DNA of 42,023 nt from an uncultured bacterium (GTDB lineage: Bacteria > Muiribacteriota > Ozemobacteria > Ozemobacterales > Ozemobacteraceae). The first letter of the stretch is position 1. Every line of letters starts with the position of its first letter. Shown here one piece after another: positions 1 through 11,100 of the stretch. The translations under genes and the position numbers were made by a program. The DNA is taken from assembly GCA_946407375.1 (NCBI GenBank), contig CAMJNS010000010.1, positions 1 through 42,023 on the forward strand, in the 5' to 3' direction. The notes under the pieces are model-generated. The model worked only from the letters and a program-made list of their open reading frames with translations. It searched no databases and was not told the origin of the DNA.

Positions 1-196
1 AAGCTATACGTTTATGACAATGTGTAGACTACATAAAAAGAAATATTATTTTTTTGAAAATTTCAAGTTTTCGCACAGCCTCTTCGAGCAATAGCGTGGC
101 GTTGCTGAAAGCAAAACGAAGTCCATCTAGAAAATTAAAAATCATAGAATTAGTTTAATCTAATTTGTGTATTAAAGATAATTTTTAGACAGCCTC
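1..196 (-). repeat. MITE-like inverted-repeat element, copy A (partial, nested)
   Basis: Read on the minus strand this matches the left arm and half of the central inverted repeat of the element at 12802-13040; the other half lies beyond the window edge. The outer terminus (around 188-196) carries the family end GACAGCC. A second, inner terminus of the same kind lies at 73-82. Between them, 96-127 is an exact inverted copy of 29620-29651. Relative to copy B it therefore carries about 60 extra bases that include a second terminus, so it looks nested or tandem. No coding capacity is seen. It sits upstream of recA. Confidence 0.75.
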
Positions 197-403
197 TTAA
201 AAAGGGGAATATTATTTTATACTATTTCATCTTATGACAATAGCTACAAATATTTATTATATAAAATTAATTAAATCATAATTTAAATTTCAAAATTCAT
301 CTTTACATTTCTTTACATTCGAAAATGTCCATTTTTGCTTTTTCGGTTGATTATCTATTAAGCAGATAAAAATAAAGGTTTATCTTTGTTTCTGTAGTGT
401 GTA

Positions 404-432
404 TTGCTCAAATTTTCGCAATATGCTATTAT
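404..432 (+). promoter_or_regulatory. recA promoter
   Basis: TTGCTC at 404-409, a 17-nt spacer and TATTAT at 427-432, with an extended -10 TG at 424-425. Transcription would start near 439-440, giving a leader of about 20 nt. This excludes translation starts before about 440. I saw no clear Gram-positive-type or E. coli-type LexA box between 200 and 460, so SOS control is not shown. The stretch 197-403 is AT-rich and otherwise featureless. Confidence 0.6.
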
Positions 433-458
433 CTTACAAAATATATATGGAGGCAATT

Positions 459-1556
459 ATGGCCGAACAAAAGACAACAAATGCTCTAACAACTAATCAA
501 GAACGAATGAAATCTCTAGAAACAGCAATATCTGGAATTGAAAAACAATTTGGTAAAGGTGCTGTAATGCGCCTTGGCAGTTCAAGACACCTTCAAGTTG
601 AAGCTATTTCCACAGGTTCTCTTTCATTAGACTATGCTTTAGGCGTTGGTGGGATGCCTAGAGGAAGAATTATTGAAATATTTGGTCCTGAATCTTCTGG
701 TAAAACAACAGTAGCATTACATTCAATCGCTCAAGCACAGCTTTCTGGCGGTCAGGCAGCATTTATAGATGTAGAACATGCTCTTGATCCATCTTACGCA
801 AAGAGATTGGGCGTAGATATAGACAATCTTCTTATTGCCCAGCCAAGCAGTGGTGAAGAAGCACTCGAAATCACAGAAATGCTAGTCAGAAGCAATGCTG
901 TAGATATAATAGTTCTAGACTCTGTTGCAGCTCTTACAAGCAAAGCCGAAATCGATGGCGACATGGGCGATTCAACCGTAGGTATGCAAGCTAGACTTAT
1001 GTCACAGGCTATGCGTAAATTAACACCTGTAGTTTCTAAATCTCGCTGTGTATGTATTTTCATTAACCAGATTCGTGAAAAAATCGGTATTATGTTTGGT
1101 AACCCAGAAACCACACCAGGTGGTCGTGCATTGAAGTTCTTCTCATCTGTCAGACTTGATATTAGAAGAAAAGATGCAATCAAAGAAGGCGAAGACATAA
1201 AGGGTTACATAACAGAAGTCAAAGTTGTAAAGAACAAAGTTGCTCCACCATTTAAAAAAGCTAGATTTGACATGATGTTTGGCGAAGGCATTTCTAAAGA
1301 AGGCGAAGTTTTGGAAATGGCAGAAGCTGCTGGCGTTGTCGACAAATCTGGTGCCTGGTATTCTTATGGCGATACACGCATAGGGCAAGGCAGAGAAAAC
1401 TCCAAGAATTTCTTAAAAGAAAACCCAGATATTTTCGGAGAAATAGTTCTTAAAGTTAAACGTGCTCTTGGTATGCTTCCACCAGAAGAAAAGAAGGAAG
1501 AAACCAAAGCTACAGCAACTGGAGAAGAAAAAAAGAAAGTTGCTTCAAAGAAGTAA
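459..1556 (+). CDS. recA: RecA recombinase
   Basis: RecA forms ATP-dependent filaments on single-stranded DNA, drives strand exchange and activates LexA-type self-cleavage. The protein is 365 aa, a usual length. The Walker A motif GPESSGKTT is at residues 76-84, and the DNA-binding loop region includes [10 protein letters not shown]. The C-terminus is a Lys/Glu-rich tail, as in the family, ending VASKK. The open frame extends upstream to 399, but the start at 459 is chosen because GGAGG lies at 449-453, five bases upstream, and the promoter -10 box is at 427-432. It is apparently monocistronic, with a terminator-like hairpin at 1577-1623. Confidence 0.97.
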   Translation: MAEQKTTNALTTNQERMKSLETAISGIEKQFGKGAVMRLGSSRHLQVEAISTGSLSLDYALGVGGMPRGRIIEIFGPESSGKTTVALHSIAQAQLSGGQAAFIDVEHALDPSYAKRLGVDIDNLLIAQPSSGEEALEITEMLVRSNAVDIIVLDSVAALTSKAEIDGDMGDSTVGMQARLMSQAMRKLTPVVSKSRCVCIFINQIREKIGIMFGNPETTPGGRALKFFSSVRLDIRRKDAIKEGEDIKGYITEVKVVKNKVAPPFKKARFDMMFGEGISKEGEVLEMAEAAGVVDKSGAWYSYGDTRIGQGRENSKNFLKENPDIFGEIVLKVKRALGMLPPEEKKEETKATATGEEKKKVASKK

Positions 1557-1576
1557 GATAGAATATTATATTTAGA

Positions 1577-1623
1577 GATGAAAGATCGAAAAGATTCTAA
1601 GCAAACCTTTTCCATCTTTCATC
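1577..1623 (+). terminator. Terminator-like hairpin after recA
   Basis: The arm 1577-1593 (GATGAAAGATCGAAAAG) pairs with 1607-1623 with a single C-C mismatch around a 13-nt loop. The following bases are only moderately T-rich (TTATATCTTATATTT), so it is an imperfect intrinsic terminator. It separates recA from the phosphatase gene at 1659. Confidence 0.5.
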
Positions 1624-1658
1624 TTATATCTTATATTTAACAACTTATGTCTTAAATT

Positions 1659-4550
1659 ATGGAAAGAAGCAGTTACCAAAAAGGTCTGCCAACTTATATA
1701 TTATTGATTTTAATGCCTTTACTATTTGGGCTATTTCTTTATCTATATATTATAGACATAGACAGAAAACATGATATAGAGGTTATAAAATCAAAAATAT
1801 CAGAAGATGCTACTGATTTTATTGCAAAAACAGCACCTTTAGACTATTTCAAGCCATATTTTCAGAAGTTTGCCCTTAATTTAATTCCATTCATAGAAAA
1901 CAATATTAATGAAAAAAGTATTATAAAATCTAAAGAGGATGTTTCTCAAAAAATAAAAGAACTGAGTGAAACTCTAGGCGAAAATGTTCGTTGTGCTGTT
2001 TATGATGAGAATGCTGATTTAATAAATACCGAAGATTTAAAAGATTATGAAATTCGTTTTTTTAATTATGCCTGGAGATACTCTCATGGTTCAAATCAAG
2101 CAGACTATAAGAATAGAGAACTAGACCAGGAAATGATTGTTGGTAGAGAGTTTAATAGAAATTCTTTAACAACAAATTCTGAATATGAAGAAAATAGCAC
2201 CACAGTATTTAGTTTAGGAAAAACAAGCGTTTTCTATGTAAAAAATGCAAATAAAGTAAAAAATGGTGTTTTTCTTTATGTAGAGTATAAAAGATCTAAT
2301 TTAGAACTAGTTCAAGCAAAAATAAAAGATTATTCCTCATATGAACACCCAATAATTCTTTATGATTTAGCGAAAAAATCGGCCCAAACATCGTTTTTAG
2401 GGCATAAAGAAATACCTTTTGAAAAGACCAACACAGACGAATTTTTAGATGGTTTTATCTATGATGATTTTATATGGAAAGGCTTTAAATCAGACGAATA
2501 CAAACTTCTACTCGGATATCCATTTAATCAAAGAAAACTATATTTAAATAAATATATCACTGCAATAATTATATTTTTAGTCATTCTTATAATATCTTCA
2601 CTACTATTTTTTAGAAATTTTGCCAATAATCAAGGAATGTATATTTCTATAAAATACAAATTGATTTTCATTTTTGCACTAGCAGTCTACTTACCAACCT
2701 CTGGTCTATGGGTATTATCTTATACCAGCTTGCAAGACCACAGAACAGCTCTAGAAAACAAAGTAAAGAAAGGAATGTTAGACGTTTTAAACAAGATAGA
2801 CGTTGATTTCCAAAATACAGAAAACGACTTACTCAAAGGCTTTTTATCATTAGACAGCTATTTAAAAGGCTTTAGCGGGAAAACACCACCTACCAAACCA
2901 GAAATAAGAGCAAAATTAGAAGATATAGTTGGAAAAGACAAAGCTACTAATGAAATATTTAACTGGTTGGATATTAGAACTATAGATCAAACTCAAATTT
3001 ATACAACTACTAACAGAAAAGAAAGCCAACAAAGATTAGAAAAGATAGGTAGAGTTATGTCTATTCTCTGCCTAGATAGATATTGCCCTGAACGATTAGA
3101 TGCCGCAGGAATAAAACCCAATCAATCAGATATACTTGTTGGAAATTTATTTGAAAATCCTGTTTCAGGCTTTTCTTCAATATTTGAAAGACCTAAAAAA
3201 TTAAATTTTTTACATTTTGATGGTGCAGGAGTTTATTGGTGGTGGAATTATTATCCGGATTTAAACAACAAAATAGCTTTTTGTATTGGCACCTCATCAT
3301 CAACTCACGTTAATTCTTCTTATTTTAAATCAATTTCAAAAAATAGATATACTTTTGACAACACAAATTTAAAAATGGTCTATTACAATTACCTTTCTCA
3401 GGAATTTGTACCTCAAGATCCTCCAAATTATAAAGAATTATTATCAATTATTAATGTTTCGAATATCAACAAAACAGTTGAATCCAATGTAATAGATTAT
3501 AACAACAAAAAATATCTTTGCTTATGTGCACCGGGAAGCAAGTTAAAAGACACTTTTAGTTTTTGTATGTATCCTGTTTCAGAAATTGACCACCAAATTA
3601 ATAAAGTAAAATCAGCAATTTATACATTGATGATTTTACTTTTAATAATTTCTGTTTTTACTGGTTTATTATTATCAAAAACCTTTATTGCCCCTGTAAA
3701 AGAATTAAATAAAGGTTTAGAAGCCTTAAAGAAACGTGAAACCGATACAAAAATACAAATTGAAAACAAAGACGAACTAGGACATCTTGGAAACGCATTT
3801 AATCAAATGATGGAAGAAATCAAAGATATGCTTCTTGCTGGAGCTGTTCAACAATGTCTGATTCCAACTGGTAAATATAAGATGGAAGGCTATGACTGTA
3901 TTGTTTATAATCAAATGGCTACAGACGTTGGAGGAGATTATGCAGATATATTTGAGCTTCCAGAGAATAGAGTTCTTATCGTAATAGGTGACGTTACAGG
4001 TCACGGAGTATCTTCATCACTATTAACTGCAATGGTAAAAGCTTCAGTATTCAGATTTGCGAACAAGAACGCCTCTCTGAACGAAATAGTTACCAAAACT
4101 AGCAATATGATCTGTGATCTTTTAAACAAAAAGAAACTAATGACCTTCTGCGCAATTATACTTGATAAAATCACAGGTGAAATGGCAATTTGCAATGCTG
4201 GTCATCCTTACCCAATCATAAAAAACAAAGGCACAGGAGTATTGAGAACACCTTGCAAAACTAGTTTACCTATGGGGCTTTCAAAGAAAAGATGCAGATA
4301 TACTTCAGAATCAGAAGTATTAAATCCTGAAGAAACTCTTTTCCTTTATACAGACGGTTTCCCTGAAGCAGAAAATGATAAAGGAGAAGAATATGGATAC
4401 GATAATTTCAGAAATCTTATAAGTGATTATAATATAACTAGTTCAGAAGAATTAAAAAATTTCTTATTAGAAGAATTAAAAAGACATCATGGAGATAAAG
4501 AACTAGCAGATGATATTACTTTTATTATTTTAAGAAGGAAGTCCATTTAA
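1659..4550 (+). CDS. Membrane HAMP / SpoIIE-type PP2C Ser/Thr phosphatase (paralog 1)
   Basis: A 963-aa membrane sensor phosphatase. A first TM segment (about 12-32) is followed by a long extracytoplasmic region, two TM segments (about 299-318 and 333-355), a second extracytoplasmic region and a TM (about 645-665). A HAMP-like linker follows (KELNKGLEALKKRETDTKIQ, then NKDELGHLGNAFNQMMEEIK). The C-terminal SpoIIE/PP2C domain shows its metal-binding motifs: VGGDY at 757-761, GDVTGHG at 777-783, TDG, and ADDIT with D951-D952. By family, such enzymes dephosphorylate STAS-domain anti-anti-sigma factors in partner-switching; no STAS or RsbW-like partner is in this window. No Shine-Dalgarno sequence precedes the ATG. 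The coding end overlaps that of the convergent paralog by 21 bp. Confidence 0.88.
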   Translation: MERSSYQKGLPTYILLILMPLLFGLFLYLYIIDIDRKHDIEVIKSKISEDATDFIAKTAPLDYFKPYFQKFALNLIPFIENNINEKSIIKSKEDVSQKIKELSETLGENVRCAVYDENADLINTEDLKDYEIRFFNYAWRYSHGSNQADYKNRELDQEMIVGREFNRNSLTTNSEYEENSTTVFSLGKTSVFYVKNANKVKNGVFLYVEYKRSNLELVQAKIKDYSSYEHPIILYDLAKKSAQTSFLGHKEIPFEKTNTDEFLDGFIYDDFIWKGFKSDEYKLLLGYPFNQRKLYLNKYITAIIIFLVILIISSLLFFRNFANNQGMYISIKYKLIFIFALAVYLPTSGLWVLSYTSLQDHRTALENKVKKGMLDVLNKIDVDFQNTENDLLKGFLSLDSYLKGFSGKTPPTKPEIRAKLEDIVGKDKATNEIFNWLDIRTIDQTQIYTTTNRKESQQRLEKIGRVMSILCLDRYCPERLDAAGIKPNQSDILVGNLFENPVSGFSSIFERPKKLNFLHFDGAGVYWWWNYYPDLNNKIAFCIGTSSSTHVNSSYFKSISKNRYTFDNTNLKMVYYNYLSQEFVPQDPPNYKELLSIINVSNINKTVESNVIDYNNKKYLCLCAPGSKLKDTFSFCMYPVSEIDHQINKVKSAIYTLMILLLIISVFTGLLLSKTFIAPVKELNKGLEALKKRETDTKIQIENKDELGHLGNAFNQMMEEIKDMLLAGAVQQCLIPTGKYKMEGYDCIVYNQMATDVGGDYADIFELPENRVLIVIGDVTGHGVSSSLLTAMVKASVFRFANKNASLNEIVTKTSNMICDLLNKKKLMTFCAIILDKITGEMAICNAGHPYPIIKNKGTGVLRTPCKTSLPMGLSKKRCRYTSESEVLNPEETLFLYTDGFPEAENDKGEEYGYDNFRNLISDYNITSSEELKNFLLEELKRHHGDKELADDITFIILRRKSI

Positions 4551-7430
4551 GGTAGATAATTCGAGCTCATCAACTGGTTCTTCATCTGGAAGTCTCTTCA
4601 AAATAGCTAATGTAACGTCATCGTCAGGTTCTGTTCCATCTTCCCATTTTTCGTATCTATTAAAAAGGGTATCCATAATGCTTTGAGCACTATAGTCTGA
4701 CATTTCTGAAAGATTCTTTTTAAACCTATCATAACCATATTGTTCAGAGGTATTACCAGTAGCTTCGACAATACCATCTGTATAAAAAACAACAGATTCA
4801 CCCTTTTCCATAACAAATTCGCTAGTTGTTTGTTTTCTCATTTTCTTTAAAATACCAATAGGCAATCCAAACATTTTTATTTCTGTTACTTCACTATCGG
4901 TAGAAATTTTCATTGGGAAATTATGACCCGCATCAATAAAAACAGCTTTTCCCGTAGGCAAATTAATAATTGTAGCAAAAAGAGTAATCATCTTCTTTAC
5001 TGGTGGAGTGCTGAAATAGGTATTTACAACAGAATTAACATCACCAAATAATTCTATTAGATTTCTTGTTTCCTTGAAGCCATGATATAAAACAGCTTTT
5101 GCAATAGCCATAACAAGAGCCGAAGCAACGCCATGCCCAGAAACGTCACCAATTATAATGCAAAGATTATCTTCATCTAGCAATAAAGTATCAAAATAAT
5201 CTCCTCCAACAGCGGAAGCCATACGATTAGAGAAACAGATTTCGTATCCATTAAGTTTTGGCAAGGATTGGGGAAGCAAAGCTTCTTGAATATATTTTGC
5301 CAATTCCATTTCTTTAAGGTCCTCAATCATCTTGTTGAAGTTTTGAGCTAATCCACCTAATTCATCATTCTGCAAAGTTTCAATTCTAAACTGGGAATTC
5401 CTTTCTTTTATAGCTTTAACTCCATCTTCAAGGCGTTGTACAGGATAAAGGAAAGTGCTTGCAAGATGATAACCTATAACAAGAGCCATAAAAACGAAGA
5501 AAATTATCGCAGCTACAATAGATAGAGTAACTTTTGAAAGTTTTTCTTCAATCTTTTCATATGGATAGAGAGCAAAAAATGAATATCCTCTAATCTTGCT
5601 ACTTTTTAGCCCAAGAAGCAAATGACGTTTGGAATTAACAACTATTTCTGTTTCTATTGGCTTCCCCATAAATTTAATTCTATTCGAAATTTTTTTTAAA
5701 TCAGTTTCTAACGAATTGTTTGGGAACCATTCTCCATTTTTATTATTGCAAACAAAAATTTGAAAGTCTCTTTCTTTTGGATTATTTCTACATTCTAACA
5801 AACGCTTTTTCAAATGTTCTCGTAAGACTCTATCTGTAGACCTTAATATTAAATAATAAATTTGTTCATTTTTAGGACCATTAGTAAAGCACCAATAAAG
5901 ATAAAACTCTATAGAACCAAAAAGAAAATCCTGAACATTATCTGGTCTTTGCCAAAAACTAGACATCGCGCTTTCTGGGCTTTTCAGAGCATTTCTTAAA
6001 ACAGGATCTATACTGTCTGAAAGATTTGTTTTTAACATTGCGTCAATACAACTTTTGCCAAATGGCTCTGAAACTACGCTCATTTCCTCAAAAACGACAT
6101 GATTAGTTAACTGTTTAATAACAGAACCATCTGTAATCGATCTTGTTTCAACCAAAACTAAATCATGCTTTTCAATGCTTTCCTCGAAAGATTTACGGAC
6201 GTTAGCATCTTCATCGTAACGCTTAAAATCTTCTACTATTTTTCTAAATTCATCTCTAAAAACATTACCAGAACTTCCCAATTCTCTATCTATATCTAAC
6301 AGCACGTTACGGCTTTCATTTCCAAACTCTGTATAAAGATTCTCGCGCATATCGCTAATATACTGATAACCTAAATATGAAAAAGCTAAAACTGGGATAA
6401 ACACAGCTATTAGGAAAAGACCTATCAATTTTGTGCGAATAGAGAGGAAAGAATTTTGTTTCTTAACCATCCAAATATATGAAAAAATAATAACAATACC
6501 TAAAAGAATAATAAAACAAATATAATAAGTATGATATTTGTCATATTTTAATGAATTACTCTTCAAAGCTGTTACTAACCAAATATTATCTAATTTTAGA
6601 AATTTCCAAACTAAACCATTTGGGTCTAAGTAACAATCATTTGTTTTCATAAGAACGGTTCTTAAATAAATGTTCTCATAATCAGACTTATCTTGACTCA
6701 GTATAGATTTTATATTTCCACGAAAATTTCTTGTAAAACCATCTTCAAATTTATCTAAATATCTATTAATAATTTCTTTTAGTCTAAAATCAAAGTCAGG
6801 AGCTTCCCAAAAAACAATCATAATACCTTTTTGAGGATTATTACTAAAATTAACCCAATAAACGTAACCAATTTGTGTATTAACAATTATTGGCATCAAT
6901 GAGTTTCTACTTTCAAGAAAATTTGCTATTCTAAACTCATTGCCTAAAAAACTTTTAAATTGTTTTTTATATTTATCAGCATATTCCGTTCTTTTATTGT
7001 GTGAAGCTCTAATAATACTCCATAATCGAGATGCTAAAAATCTAGATTTTAAATTATATTCACGTGGAGTTATCAATTCACCCTTTTCATTGAATAAATA
7101 AAAATCAGGTTCTGAATGCAAATAATTGCATAAGCTTCGATAATAATTCCAAAATTTATCAAGCTCATTTTCATATTTTGTTAAAGTATACCAAGCTCCT
7201 CTTCCAACCTTCAACAGAAAAGACTCTGGTGCAATTTCACTTTCGATATCTTTTAAAGTATTTTCATTCTTTGTAGAAAGCTCAGATATATGTTTTTCCT
7301 GTTCTAAAGTAATAATGTTATGCCCAAGATATAATGCAGCAAGAAGAGGAAGTAAAACAAAAAGCCCCACAGGTGCTGAATGTTTTAGAAATATAGCAAA
7401 ATATTTTTTTAATGATTGCATTATTGTCAT
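4530..7430 (-). CDS. Membrane HAMP / SpoIIE-type PP2C Ser/Thr phosphatase (paralog 2)
   Basis: A 966-aa protein with the same architecture as the gene at 1659. It has an N-terminal TM, a large extracytoplasmic region, two central TM segments, a second extracytoplasmic region, a TM near 645-668, a HAMP-like segment (YPVQRLEDGVKAIKERNSQF, then NDELGGLAQNFNKMIEDLKE) and a SpoIIE/PP2C domain. Catalytic motifs are VGGDY at 741-745, GDVSGHG at 761-767, YTDGIVEATG, and the terminal PDDDVTLAIL. The divergent sensor halves suggest two different inputs feeding the same kind of output. No Shine-Dalgarno sequence is present. A possible promoter is TTGATA-N18-TAGATT, only 9 nt before the ATG. A second in-frame ATG lies at 7421. 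It is divergent from the DedA-like gene, 80 bp away. Confidence 0.88.
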   Translation of the reverse strand: MTIMQSLKKYFAIFLKHSAPVGLFVLLPLLAALYLGHNIITLEQEKHISELSTKNENTLKDIESEIAPESFLLKVGRGAWYTLTKYENELDKFWNYYRSLCNYLHSEPDFYLFNEKGELITPREYNLKSRFLASRLWSIIRASHNKRTEYADKYKKQFKSFLGNEFRIANFLESRNSLMPIIVNTQIGYVYWVNFSNNPQKGIMIVFWEAPDFDFRLKEIINRYLDKFEDGFTRNFRGNIKSILSQDKSDYENIYLRTVLMKTNDCYLDPNGLVWKFLKLDNIWLVTALKSNSLKYDKYHTYYICFIILLGIVIIFSYIWMVKKQNSFLSIRTKLIGLFLIAVFIPVLAFSYLGYQYISDMRENLYTEFGNESRNVLLDIDRELGSSGNVFRDEFRKIVEDFKRYDEDANVRKSFEESIEKHDLVLVETRSITDGSVIKQLTNHVVFEEMSVVSEPFGKSCIDAMLKTNLSDSIDPVLRNALKSPESAMSSFWQRPDNVQDFLFGSIEFYLYWCFTNGPKNEQIYYLILRSTDRVLREHLKKRLLECRNNPKERDFQIFVCNNKNGEWFPNNSLETDLKKISNRIKFMGKPIETEIVVNSKRHLLLGLKSSKIRGYSFFALYPYEKIEEKLSKVTLSIVAAIIFFVFMALVIGYHLASTFLYPVQRLEDGVKAIKERNSQFRIETLQNDELGGLAQNFNKMIEDLKEMELAKYIQEALLPQSLPKLNGYEICFSNRMASAVGGDYFDTLLLDEDNLCIIIGDVSGHGVASALVMAIAKAVLYHGFKETRNLIELFGDVNSVVNTYFSTPPVKKMITLFATIINLPTGKAVFIDAGHNFPMKISTDSEVTEIKMFGLPIGILKKMRKQTTSEFVMEKGESVVFYTDGIVEATGNTSEQYGYDRFKKNLSEMSDYSAQSIMDTLFNRYEKWEDGTEPDDDVTLAILKRLPDEEPVDELELSTLNGLPS

Positions 7431-7510
7431 TTTATTACAAATCTAGTATTATTTACGTCCTAATATCAATACTAAAATATTATAACATATAAAAAAGGAC
7501 AATCCTATAG

Positions 7511-8113
7511 ATGAATATTTTAAAAAAGCTTTATAATTGGGTATTGTCTTGGGCTGAAAGTAAATGGTCAGTTCCGGCACTCTTTGTATTAGCTTTTATG
7601 GAATCAAGCTTCTTTCCTATACCACCAGATGTCTTAATGATTGCGATGGCATTAAGCAAATCTGAAAAATCCTTATGGTATGCGACAGTCTGTACGGTTG
7701 GTTCTGTTCTAGGTGCCCTTTTTGGATATGTTATAGGTTTTTGGTTCTGGGCAACAGTAGGAGATTACTTTTTCGCATATATTCCTGGTTTTACACATGA
7801 ACTTTTTGACCAAGTAACGAAACTTTATCAGGACAATTCCTCCTTTATTGTATTCACTTCTGCTTTTACACCAATACCTTATAAAGTTTTCACAATTACC
7901 GCTGGTGTTTCTAAGGTAGATTTAGCTCCTTTTGTTATAGCTTCAATTTTAGGAAGAGGCGGACGCTTCTTCTTGGTAGGTTTGCTATTTAAGTTCTTCG
8001 GTCCTAAAGTCAAAGAATTTATAGACAAATACCTCAATATACTTACTATACTCTTAGTGGTAATCTATATTTTGGCTTTCTACTTAATTCCAAAACTATT
8101 TGGTGCTAAGTAA
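7511..8113 (+). CDS. DedA/YqaA-family membrane protein
   Basis: A 200-aa integral membrane protein with about five hydrophobic segments. The family-typical acidic motif ESSFFPIPPD is at about residues 31-40, followed by a reentrant-like segment FTPIPYKVFTITAG and a basic GRGGRFF motif. DedA-family proteins act in envelope homeostasis, and some recycle undecaprenyl phosphate across the inner membrane. Which lipid this one handles cannot be told from sequence. AAAAAAGGAC lies about 11 nt upstream of the ATG, a loosely spaced ribosome site. It is convergent with the lipoprotein gene ending at 8146. The 32-bp gap holds only a weak A/T hairpin. Confidence 0.85.
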   Translation: MNILKKLYNWVLSWAESKWSVPALFVLAFMESSFFPIPPDVLMIAMALSKSEKSLWYATVCTVGSVLGALFGYVIGFWFWATVGDYFFAYIPGFTHELFDQVTKLYQDNSSFIVFTSAFTPIPYKVFTITAGVSKVDLAPFVIASILGRGGRFFLVGLLFKFFGPKVKEFIDKYLNILTILLVVIYILAFYLIPKLFGAK

Positions 8114-8145
8114 GAATAAAATTGTATTCAAAGTTATAAAATACT

Positions 8146-11100
8146 TTATTCAAGTGATAAAGACTGTTTACCAACAAATACTCCGCCAGAAGTACCAACC
8201 CAGACTTTTCTTCTTTTCCCTGCAGCACCAGCAGCCTGAGTAAGTGAAGTAATAGTTTTATAATTACCTAACCCACTTCTTATCCTTGTCCAGCTAGAAC
8301 CACCATTGGTGGTTCTATAAAGACCATCTTCACTACCAGACATAACATTAATTGTATTATTAGGGTCTACAATAATACAACGACAGTTCGTATTAACACC
8401 ACCAGAAAAAGCATAGTTCGACCAATTCATACCAAAATCAATAGAACGAGAAACCCCATTAGTCGTAGCTACCCAAAGAGTGTTTGTATTTATCTTATCA
8501 AGAGCGAGTGCCAATGGAACACCGCTAACAGAGCCATTAACAGGATAAGAAAGATTATCGTAAGTGAAAACTTCATAACTATAAGTTACATCAACTCCCG
8601 ATGTTCCTGAAAATGTTTTAGCATATCCTCTATTTTGCATATTTGGAGCTAGGCTAGGACAATAATACACTCTATTAGAGGCTGTTCCAAAATATAAAGA
8701 TTTATTTAAATTATCATACAAAACTGAACGCACTGTGGATAAAATAGGATTGGGGGAAGCTGGATTACTATACGCTGAATCAGTTTCTGTTATAGTTTGA
8801 GTTTGAGTACCAAGCACAACCTGTTTAGTTTCACTTCTTGTTTCCCAAACTCTATAATATGTCTGAGTTCTGATTAATAATTCTGAAGAAAAGATAGTAT
8901 TGTAATCGCTTAATTCAAACAAATAAACACCCTCATTGCAACCAGCTAATAATTGAACCCTTTTTGTGTTTGAATTATAGGCCGTAGTTAATGAAGTTAA
9001 AGGACTTGAAGGGAAAGGATCTCCAACCATATAATCTAGTATTAAAGGCTCAGCTTCTGCTTCTACGCCATATTTAGGAACATAATATATTCCATCACCA
9101 GTACTTACATAGATATTGCCTTTCATATCCAAAGCTATATCATAAATAAGCAAACTCAAACTACTTACTCGCCTATTGCTAGAAAGACCTTTGATTCCTT
9201 GCCAATAGCCTCCAGAAGTATCATCTATTTCATCTGAAAAAGTCGCTACCCAAAGACCATAATAACCAAACTGACTTTCTGCTCCAGTTCCAGCATACAC
9301 AATAAAATCTTCTCCGATTTTAGTTGTTGGATCTACGAAAATCTTAGTTATAGGCATAGGCTCACCAGTTGATTCATCAATCATATTGTCGCGTTTTGGA
9401 ACCCAAAAATCACTTAATGCAACCTCAACTTCTGCAAAAGCCGATGAATCATAATTTGAAGTAGCTCTAATTTTAACCTTAGTTGCCTCCAAACTGCTTG
9501 GAGCTGTGTATTTACCATTGCTGTCAATACTTCCATAAGATTCTGAATTTGTAACATCATTAACTGTCCATTTAACAGTAGTGTTTCCTATGACTTCAGG
9601 AGTAACTTTTGCATAAAATTGTAAACTTCCAACTTCAATAACTGTAGGAACGGAAGTAGCTAAATTTGTTTTTTCAACGTCATCGTAAATAAACACTTTG
9701 ACTTTATCTGCCAGATAAACTTGTGCTGTGCTAGATGCTGAAGGGTCAGCCAAAGATGTTGCCCTTATCTGAATTGTATCAGATGCTGAATCATCTAAAG
9801 AGCTAGGTAGTTTACTTGGCCTTTTATAGTGAACCTGATTGTTTGTAATTATAGTTAAACTACCTCTATCTGCGTATGTTTTGCCATCTGCTGGCATAAA
9901 ATCTGGACTGTTTGCGTTTTTAAATTCCCATTTCAGAGTTTCATCTACTCCTGTAATCATGTATTCAAAGCCATTTACTGTAAATGGCATTGCTTCAATC
10001 AAAGGCATCGAGTCTGTTGCTAATGGATCTATCGTTATAGATAACGGCGGATAAACAGAAATGTTTATAGACTTGCTGGCTTCACCAATTTCTGCTGTAA
10101 TTGAAGCTTGAGTTATCTTATTTGGTGTAGATGGATAAAATGTGACTACGTGGTTATTCGTTGTGGTTATTTCTGGTGTTGAAGTATTAGACGAAAAACT
10201 ACCAGCAGTTATTGGACTTATTTTCCAAGTTATACTGTTTTCTGAAGTATTGGCTACTTCTGCTTGAACATTAATTGGACTATTTCTTTGTGCCACATAA
10301 GCAGATGGAGTGAGGGTTATATTTGCGCCTGTTGAAACAGTACAATTAACTTTGCCTGTTAAAGAAGGTTTTTCACTGGCATTAAAATTTAAGGTAATAT
10401 TAGCAACATCTGATATAGAGTTTGGAGCAGTATAAGTTATAGTTGCTATACTTCCATAATCGGATTTTACTGGATTACTAACTGTTGCATAACCTATAGT
10501 TGGGTTTGCTGTAAGTTTAATGCCTTGGTCTGAATGAAGAATTAAAATTGTAAAGCGTGCAATTTCTCCCGGCATTATTTGTTTTGAAAGAGGTTCCTTA
10601 GTGAATTCGCCATTATTTTGAAGATAAGCAATTTCATAAGAAGTTTTGAGGTTAACTTGAGCAAAACCATATAGTGAAGGAATAGACGAGGATTCACCCC
10701 TTATTATTACTGTTTGAGTAGCATATATAAGGGAAGGTGCTGTATATATTCCATCTGAATTTATTGTGCCTGATCCACTTGCTATCATCCATTTTATTGA
10801 TCCGACTTCAGAAGAAGTAATGTTTTTATATTCGGTTGTAAAGGTTTGTTCTTGTTCTGCAGTAAGATTTACACTGGCTGGAGTAATGTTTATTTCCGGG
10901 CCTTCTATTCGTAATAGTATGCTTTCTACAGAACTTTTATTGCCAGTTTCGTCTATGAAATAGGCCCACATTTTATTGTCACCAATAGATAGATTATTTA
11001 GATTTAATTCTATTGGTTTATAGGGAGAGGATAAATTGTTAAACTCAGTAGGAACAGTTGTTGTAGCCAAGCCAATATAATAAAATACTTCTTTTGTTGA

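Noticed and set aside
399..458. Longer recA reading frame starting at 399
   Set aside because: The recA promoter (404-432) overlaps it, and GGAGG sits correctly before the ATG at 459.
200..458. LexA/SOS box before recA
   Set aside because: TTCGAAAATG near 318 is not a palindromic GAAC..GTTC or CTG..CAG type operator.
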